Below are positions 57,647-64,000 of a stretch of 64,000 nt of DNA, piece after piece. Made by a program: the position numbers and the translations under genes. The DNA comes from Branchiostoma floridae (Eukaryota; Chordata; Leptocardii; Amphioxiformes; Branchiostomatidae), in the NCBI RefSeq assembly GCF_000003815.2, contig NC_049983.1, forward strand, positions 2,234,310-2,298,309, in the 5' to 3' direction. The notes under the pieces were generated by a model. The model worked only from the letters and a program-made list of their open reading frames with translations, was not told the DNA's origin and made no database searches. Every line of letters begins with the position of its first letter. Within the stretch, counting starts at the first letter, position 1.

Positions 57647-57907
57647 GGTTTGGATGCTGGCATGTTTGGGGAGATCCTGAGTTACATCTACTCTGGAACC
57701 CTCCATGTGTCCCTGGACAAAGTGCAGCCCCTGTACCAGGCAGCCGACCTCCTCCAACTGGACTATGTGAGGGACACCTGCAGCAGCTACATGGTCATGA
57801 ATGTAGATGGCTCCAACTGTGTGGACCTGTATAACTTTGCTGACGTCTTCTCAGTAGACATTGTTCAAAAGCAATGTCGGCAGTGGATTGCCAGACATTT
57901 AACTGAG
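57647..57907 (+). CDS. KLHL-type gene, exon 2 (BTB end, BACK start)
   Basis: After a TTGCAG acceptor, 87 residues continue in phase 0: GLDAGMFGEILSYIYSGTLH and VSLDKVQPLYQAADLLQLDY complete the BTB fold, and CVDLYNFADVFSVDIVQKQC followed by RQWIARHLTE opens the BACK domain. The donor is GTTAGT at 57908, phase 0. Confidence 0.94.
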
Positions 57908-58419
57908 GTTAGTCTTGATAATGGGTTATAAAATTATCCCAGCGGGCAATCCCATATTGTCTTGTATGGTATAATTTTTTTACTTATGGAAATGGAGATC
58001 AAGGAACTGCAAAATTATTGTGTTATGATATGAAACAAATTTTGCTGATTATAGTCTTCAATATTTTGGGGAAAATAGATCCAATGTATTGAAAATGACA
58101 CTTTTGAAAAAAGATTTGCTCAAATCAATTGAGCTAAGTCATTTGAGCTAAGTAAATTGTTAAGCCAATTTGCAGTCACACAGGCTATATAATAAGTACT
58201 TACATCTATCATTTGGTTGCTTTTTAGATAAAGACATGATAATCCGTATATGTCAGAACAAGGGTGAGACATTCACGCTTCATGTTGGTGAGCATTTGCT
58301 TGCTATTGTTTAACAGTATATATAGTCATACTACTAGTATACACCTATTTTTTTCGTACATCAGAAGACACGTTTCTTAAGTACCTTGCGATTGGTACAT
58401 GTACTCTTTGCATCCACAG

Positions 58420-58559
58420 TTTTCCTTTAATGAGGAGTTCTGCAGCCTGAGTGTTAAAAAGTTGACAGAGATCATCAGCCACGATGAGCTGGATGTTAAA
58501 GAGGAGACAACAGTGTGGGAGGCTGTGGTGAGATGGGTGCAGCACAGCAGAGAGGACAG
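58420..58559 (+). CDS. KLHL-type gene, exon 3 (BACK)
   Basis: A CATCCACAG acceptor precedes FSFNEEFCSLSVKKLTEIIS and DELDVKEETTVWEAVVRWVQ then HSRED, the BACK core. The donor is GTGGTT at 58560, phase 2. The exon is 140 bp. Confidence 0.92.
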
Positions 58560-59014
58560 GTGGTTATCAATGTATTTATAATACAGAAAAAGAAATTTAT
58601 TGTACGATCTATGGCAACGTTCATGGTACAATGTATGACATCAACTGCTTTACGTAGTACAGAATAGATATAAAGAATAAAACTTAACCTCCTGATTTCT
58701 AAACCAATAATGGCTAGCCTGAATCTTTGAGTTTGTGTAACAATCGAGTGGCTCTGATCTTGAGTTTTGTTATTTATTATTTCCAATAAGAAAATAGTCT
58801 TTTATATATGTTAATCTATATTTCCATTGTAGGAGTTCTTCCATAGATGCCATTGATTTTCATTTGGTAGTTGTATGAATACATTGTATGACAACAGGAA
58901 CTTGATTATATTGATGATATTAATCACATTATCATCCACGTGATTTAACATACAAATGTTCTACAGCGATGTGAAATAACGCACCAAATTCCACCCCTAT
59001 CCTGTAAAATACAG

Positions 59015-59218
59015 ACTGCACCATCTACCCAGCGTCCTCCCTCACATTCGCTTCAGCCTAATGACATCAGATGACACAGCAGCCATCTTGGATCACCCCC
59101 TGGTCAGAGAGGATCCTGGGAGTTCTGCGGTCATCAGGAATGTGGTACAGAAAGAAAACCTCAACCTGAAGCCGAGGCTTGGGATGTTCACAGAAATGGT
59201 TCTGCTGTCCAATGCTGA
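59015..59218 (+). CDS. KLHL-type gene, exon 4 (BACK end)
   Basis: From a TAAAATACAG acceptor the frame gives LHHLPSVLPHIRFSLM, then HPLVREDPGSSAVIRNV and KPRLGMFTEMVLLSNA, the end of BACK and the entry to the propeller. A GTCAGT donor at 59219 leaves phase 2, which fits exon 5. An earlier acceptor would meet a stop, so this one is preferred. Confidence 0.87.
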
Positions 59219-59502
59219 GTCAGTATATACTTCTTTTTCGTTTGACGTTCTATTTCAGAAACAACCATTGTACAACCTTAGTCCATATTTTGCGGTCATG
59301 CAATACGCATTTTTACAGTCTCAGTCATATAAATATGACTTGTACCTAATTTCGAATCATACTAAATCTCTTCTTTGGCGCCACAAGATACGTTTTTAAA
59401 GACGGTGGCAGTTCATGCTGTGATATAGGTCTCATTCCTGAAGAAAAGAATAAGCTTACATTCCAGTTTATGACAGTTGATTTTGTCTTCTATTCTCCTC
59501 AG

Positions 59503-60352
59503 TTCTAAAGAGATCCTCTTCATGAACCCTCGGGAAGGGAAGTACATCAGCTGCAGTAACAAGCCTGAAGACTGCCCTTTTGCCACAGGCGTGGCAGTCA
59601 CCAGTGATAACAACATCTACATCCTGACTCATGAGCGAGAGAGTAACAATCAGTTGTCCATGTTTAATTACAACCATGCGGGGAATGTGTGGGAACATGC
59701 TGGTATGTCCTCGGTATCTAAGTGGCGGAAACCGGGAAATAATGTTTCATACGATGATCATCTCGTTGAAGTTGATGGGATTCTATACTACCTTGCTGTT
59801 GATCTAGACTATGGCGAGGTATTGATGAAAAAGTACAGCCGGCACACGGACGAGTGGGAGGAGTGTTCACTGCTGAGTCTTGACCATGCTAGAAACGACG
59901 TCAGTGCAGCACTGTCATGCGGTTCACACGTCTATTTCCTTACGGTCACAGAGATGCATCGCTACGACCCGATCCGGGATGAGTGGAGCAATTCCAACCC
60001 ATCGCCAGAACTCGAATTTGAGATCCATAGAGCCGTTGCCATGGGAACAGAGATTTTCTGCACAGATTTTTACTTCACTCAGACCTTGGTGTACGACACT
60101 GAGTCAGGCAGCTGGCAGAATCTGCAGGGCTGGTCAAACCAAGAAGTTTGTCATGTCTCCCGGCTTTTCGTACTGGATAACCAGCTGCACATATTGTTAG
60201 ACTGTATAGGTGTATATCTGCTGTATGTGTATGACAGGTCTGCTGATGCTTGGAGTGAGTTGGAGGCCAGTCTGCTTGATAAGAATTATCATGTGTATGG
60301 TTTTTGTTCCCCTGTGGCACGTATATACCTACCATATCTTAATGGGACATGA
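59503..60352 (+). CDS. KLHL-type gene, exon 5 (kelch propeller and stop)
   Basis: After a polypyrimidine tract and CTCCTCAG, one long exon encodes about 283 codons to the TGA: SKEILFMNPREGKYISC, NNIYILTHERESNNQLSMF, then SYDDHLVEVDGILYYLAVDL, HRYDPIRDEWSNSNPS, TLVYDTESGSWQNLQGW and YVYDRSADAWSELEAS. The spacing of Tyr-Asp...Trp pairs is that of kelch repeats, but the glycine doublets are mostly lost, so the propeller is divergent. It probably forms the substrate-binding face of a CUL3 adaptor. No neighbouring gene suggests its target. Confidence 0.93.
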
Positions 60353-60359
60353 AAACACA

Positions 60360-61075
60360 TCGCGTGCTACGTTTTTCAGTGTTGCTTGCAGTATCAGGTA
60401 GCTTGGCAAGCATTATTACTGGCCTAGTAAATGCCTAGTTATATATGTGTGTATGTTGGGCAGGGGGGTACAGGGCGCGAGGGGGTGGTACAGGTCGGCA
60501 CAAAGGTCTCACTTAACTCGACAGGGCTGCTTGTGGAAACGAAAAATTAAAGTTTTTGCCGGTAGATATGCTCAATACATGCTGTTGAATTATTGTTGGT
60601 ACGGTTTTATGTTCTTGTTGTCTTCTATATCGTGTCCCCAACCAGCCCGGCCGAACCCCTTGGTGCAAATGTTGACATTAGCCTTAAGCGAGTGTAATCA
60701 ATGTGCTTATTGATATTGTTGAAACGTTACAGTTTTTATGTTAGTCATTTGGAGGGAATGACAAACACTATTTAAGGGGCTTAATACATGAATACATTAG
60801 GGGTAGGTAGGGGAAGTTTGCATGGCAATTGATCTGCTTGGCAGTTAAATTAAAGAAAGACGATTAAAATGTTGAGTCTATCATCTATTCACAGTTTTTG
60901 TTTTAATTGCGCACACTACCACTTTAAAATTTGACTTTATTCATCACCTCATCGGTGGCACAGGCGGCCATGCCGACAAAATAGCCACCATCTTCGGACG
61001 CACAACTCCATAGTCTGGGTACGGTGGTACGTAATGCTTAGCACTTCACAGAATTAGAAATAGAAGTACACTGTT
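60360..61075. other. 3' flank of the KLHL gene
   Basis: A G-rich patch lies near 60460-60490 and an ATTAAA lies near 60848. No gene was seen. Confidence 0.4.
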
Positions 61076-61079
61076 CAAG

Positions 61080-61310
61080 CCAGGTTCGAATCACGAGAGT
61101 AAAGCGTAGGGCGGCGCTCCACGGTTTGACCCACTATCATGTGTGTATCAGGTTGCTGACCTCTCACCTTTGCTCCGTCGCTGAACCAGCGTCCGCCATT
61201 TTGTTTTGCGTCGTCGCCTAAATGGTCTCATCTGACATCTCCTGCAAACTGACCCGACTTTTACGGAATTCCAGAAGTCGTGGGGAGTGTTAACCACCAT
61301 AGACCCACAG
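61080..61310 (+). promoter_or_regulatory. Promoter and 5' noncoding exon of zinc-finger gene 3
   Basis: GGTTCGAATCA, GAGAGTAAAGCG, GTTTGACCCACTATCATGTG, TATCAGGTTGCTGACC, TCACCTTTGCTCCG, CCGCCATTTTGTTTTGCGTC, AAACTGACCCGACTTTTACG and AGACCCACAG match the blocks before genes 1 and 2. Here the exon would end at a GC donor (GCAAGA at 61311) instead of GT. The GGTTCGAATC string resembles a tRNA B box, but no tRNA fold is present. Confidence 0.7.
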
Positions 61311-63660
61311 GCAAGACCTTTGATTGTCGTTAATGCTTATTGTTTGGGGCGTGTTCATTGGTAAATTAGAATAAGAGGTGTGTTTACGTTTGTTGTACTC
61401 CGGGGTGTAGTAACTTAAAACCTAAGCAAGTTTGACCGATCATCTGGAAGTTAAAATAAAACATGTAGCTTTAAACTATCTCATATATTTTGCTAGTTCT
61501 CAAATATAAGGTTATTCAAATTTATCGCTGATTCGGGATCATTTAGGGGCTCACTTATAGAATAGAATAGAATAGAATAACTTTATTGCGCAAAAATATG
61601 AAGTCTTCTTGTTTCTTACCGCTAAGCCCCTATAATACTATATTAATAGGGATTGGTGGCATAGCGCGTGATGTTAGTAACAGGTGATTGGAACAAAATA
61701 AACATAGGGGGAAAATGGCGTCCAATAGTGTTTACGTTTGGTCAGGTACAGGCACGGATACACCTAAAGCTCCTTGGGTATACCAAATGTTTAGGTCCGG
61801 ACCTGTGCCTTAACAGTTTTACAGCTGTCCAATTGGGGTTATCGGAAAAACCGGTCCGACCTGTCCTGTTTGTAGCTACGCCCCCTGGCAGAAAATAGCA
61901 GAATTGCAATTGGCATGCTGTGTTCCCGTATATCACAGCATGTAGCGCACTGGTTGGATGTATGGGGGTCTGCATACTAATGTCACTACTAGTAGCACTG
62001 TTCACGTCAGACCGATTGGCGACATTGCACTGGTGGAAAGTTTAAACCATGACCGATACGCTGAACGGAAGCTTCGCCGTAGATTACGATGAGCGTAAAC
62101 GTGTACACGCCGTAAATCCGATCGTAATTACGGCTGTATTTACGGGGCGGTATCACGTAGAGAGCGGTCGGTAATATTCAGAATATTCATGTTTTGTATT
62201 CCGTATACACGGAATATTCATGAGATTACCATTAATCATAAACCAAACAGCCTGATTTACGGCAGAAATTACGGAAGGGCGGGGTTCTTCCGCGTGTGCA
62301 ACGTAACTACTGTTTTTTTTTTTTAAAGTAAAATCACTATCGGACCTTTTGCTATTTTCCTAACACGAAAGGACAATCCTCATAATCATGATTTCTTGGA
62401 AATATTTCTTCAATCAAAAATTTGTGTATTGAAAAATACTGAGATAAATGCAACGTCAATCGAATATAAAGGAGGCGCCTATACATGTGCGCAGAAAATC
62501 TAACGTAACCGGACAACACAAGTCATCGGTAACTTTGATATTGCCGCCTGGCGTGATCAAGAGCGGGATCGGAAAGCCACCTTCGAATTTTGATAGGAAT
62601 ATCTGTGCACGGCAAATACATATCTGGCATGGTGCAGCTATATATTTTAGAACTACTACGTACTCGCTTTTTTTTAAATATGACCAAAGATCTTATAGTT
62701 TATAGGCACTCCTTGGTATGACACACGCAGTCGGCGTGTACACGCCGTAATTACGACATCACGGTCGTGTATATTGGTTTCATGTATGTGGGGTTTAGAA
62801 AGTGAGGAATGCTGTCAAACTTTGTGGTTTTGAGCGGAAATATGGGACCTGCATTATTGAAATCGAAATCAATAGATATTTTGTGCGGGTGAATATGTTA
62901 AGTAGATGTTCAGTTACCGGTAGAATTGTAGCAAAAATGGGTCTGACCCGGGACCTCCCGCCGCGCCGCTCAATTTGATTGACACATACGGGCGGGGCGC
63001 GGTTTCTTTGAGTTTGACCAAGGAGGTTAATCCTATTGTTTTGACTTTATGTTTTCAAAGAACGAGCCTGCGCATATATCAAAGGGTTGGTGTTTACCCG
63101 GAATATAAGATTACCAGCATAAAAAAATGCTGCAGAAATCGTGAGCAATGTTGTTGTATTATTTGGAAAATTGTTGAAAACCGACCCTGAAAAATTCAGG
63201 TGAACTTTCAGATGTTCGTCATGGAGTGCTCTATGTATGATATGTTACACAATACGTTGTCCACATTCCTATATCTAAATGCTACAGATACTCGATACCA
63301 TTTGACTATATATTTACATCCGACAGCCCTCATAATGCTGAAATAGGTAAATACATAAAAAATCGCTTAGTAATTAGAGAATATAGTGACACTCATGTCT
63401 AGCCCCATACGTGATTGTATGGATCAGAGTTTTAAGATTCATTGTTATAATCCAATTCATTTCCTCTTATTTTTGTAGTTTAAAGTTGACCATACAAAAG
63501 TCACTGTACATTTTGTCGTGTCGTGTCGTGTCTGACTTGATGTCAAAACGGGCCCCACAGACGTAACTTTTTCTTAGTCAAAATCTGCGCTCTTTAGTAA
63601 GCTTTACAAATATCTAAAAGAAAGAAATTGCTCTATCTGTAACCAATGTTTTCTTACCAC
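61311..63660. other. Intron of zinc-finger gene 3, gene-free
   Basis: This contains a short AATAG microsatellite near 61560, a palindrome-rich patch at 62085-62330 (GTGTACACGCCGTAA, repeated near 62736), a GC-rich hairpin near 62950-63000 and GTCGT repeats near 63515. No coding domain was seen. Confidence 0.45.
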
Positions 63661-63670
63661 CATTTTAGAG

Positions 63671-64000
63671 ATGGCTGAGTTCACATGTGTGCCTCCTGTT
63701 AAAGAGGAACAAACGGCGAACGCGACGCACACCAAAGAGGAGGAAACAGGAGACAACAGACGGCAACATAATGAACAAGAGAACGTGCTGTGCCAGGAAA
63801 CGTACAGTGTGTATCAGAAAACACACGACTGCTACCAGGCAGCCCAACCAACCGGACATCCTTGGGACGAGACTTACAACAGATGGGGACAGACAACAGA
63901 CACAGGACGGCAGCAGGACGAGAAAAAGGACGTTCCAAACGACGAAACGTGTGGTGTAAAAGCGGAAAAGGAAGAGTCCAGGTATGAGCTTTCTCCTGCA
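63671..64000 (+). CDS. C2H2 zinc-finger protein 3, N-terminal part (cut by window end)
   Basis: From an ATG two bases after a CACCATTTTAG acceptor, 110 codons stay open to the window edge: MAEFTCVPPVKEEQTANATH, ENVLCQETYSVYQK, QAAQPTGHPWDETYNRWGQT and TDTGRQQDEKKDVPNDETCG. This aligns with residues 1-112 of zinc-finger protein 1, including QPTGHPW and TDTGRQQDE. The fingers themselves are expected just beyond the window. The gene is a tandem duplicate of the one at 44853; its own promoter block lies at 61080. Confidence 0.88.
   Translation, partial: MAEFTCVPPVKEEQTANATHTKEEETGDNRRQHNEQENVLCQETYSVYQKTHDCYQAAQPTGHPWDETYNRWGQTTDTGRQQDEKKDVPNDETCGVKAEKEESRYELSPA

Noticed and set aside
61078-61100. 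tRNA gene suggested by GGTTCGAATC
   Set aside because: There is no A box at the right distance and no cloverleaf; the string is part of the promoter block shared by the zinc-finger genes.

Overview
The window looks like a repeat-rich, highly duplicated stretch of an invertebrate chordate genome, most likely amphioxus (Branchiostoma). This is inference. The support is genes split into short phase-1 exons, SRCR, trefoil and kringle modules in one locus, C2H2 zinc-finger genes with alternating GYRTA and DYSAA fingers, a KLHL-type BTB-kelch gene, and dense short DNA transposons and minisatellites. A run of 100 N at 7378-7477 shows it is an assembly. I saw no retrovirus, LTR element, Polinton or toxin gene.

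Region 1 (1-13 kb, + strand): a mosaic secreted or receptor-type gene with three SRCR exons of exactly 309 bp each, one trefoil exon and three kringle exons. All exons are bounded by phase-1 introns. The second kringle exon has a 1-nt frameshift. The third is cut right after its last cysteine by a stop inside a 63-bp palindromic insert with 8-bp direct repeats. Introns are packed with a TTAA-flanked, piggyBac-like short element carrying TGACGTCA, GTTGCCATGGCAAC and CCGCCATCTTGG motifs. Two more trefoil exons lie on the - strand at 17971-18530.

Region 2 (19-23.5 kb, - strand): a dead non-LTR retrotransposon (coiled-coil ORF1, truncated endonuclease, reverse transcriptase) next to a 60-bp minisatellite that reads as a 20-residue repeat. 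Region 3 (23.5-42.6 kb): a putative first coding exon and its upstream block (about 23510-23870) occur again inverted at about 41795-42155, where the exon carries a stop. Both copies abut the 60-bp minisatellite, but the array is not inverted with them. Between them lie a hAT MITE, a tRNA-derived SINE, a 43-bp minisatellite, a satellite carrying telomere-like repeats, a long CA-rich tract, a Harbinger-type MITE and large foldback elements.

Region 4 (43.5-64 kb, + strand): three related C2H2 zinc-finger genes (6 fingers, 12 fingers, and one cut by the window end). Each has a homologous promoter and 5' noncoding exon, and each starts translation 2 nt after the splice acceptor. Between them are a five-exon BTB-BACK-kelch gene of about 569 residues, a decayed NHL-repeat gene on the - strand, finger fossils and more short transposons. 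The zinc-finger genes are likely nuclear DNA-binding factors. The KLHL protein is likely a CUL3 ubiquitin-ligase adaptor. The SRCR-trefoil-kringle gene is likely an extracellular recognition protein. Nothing suggests that these genes act in one pathway.
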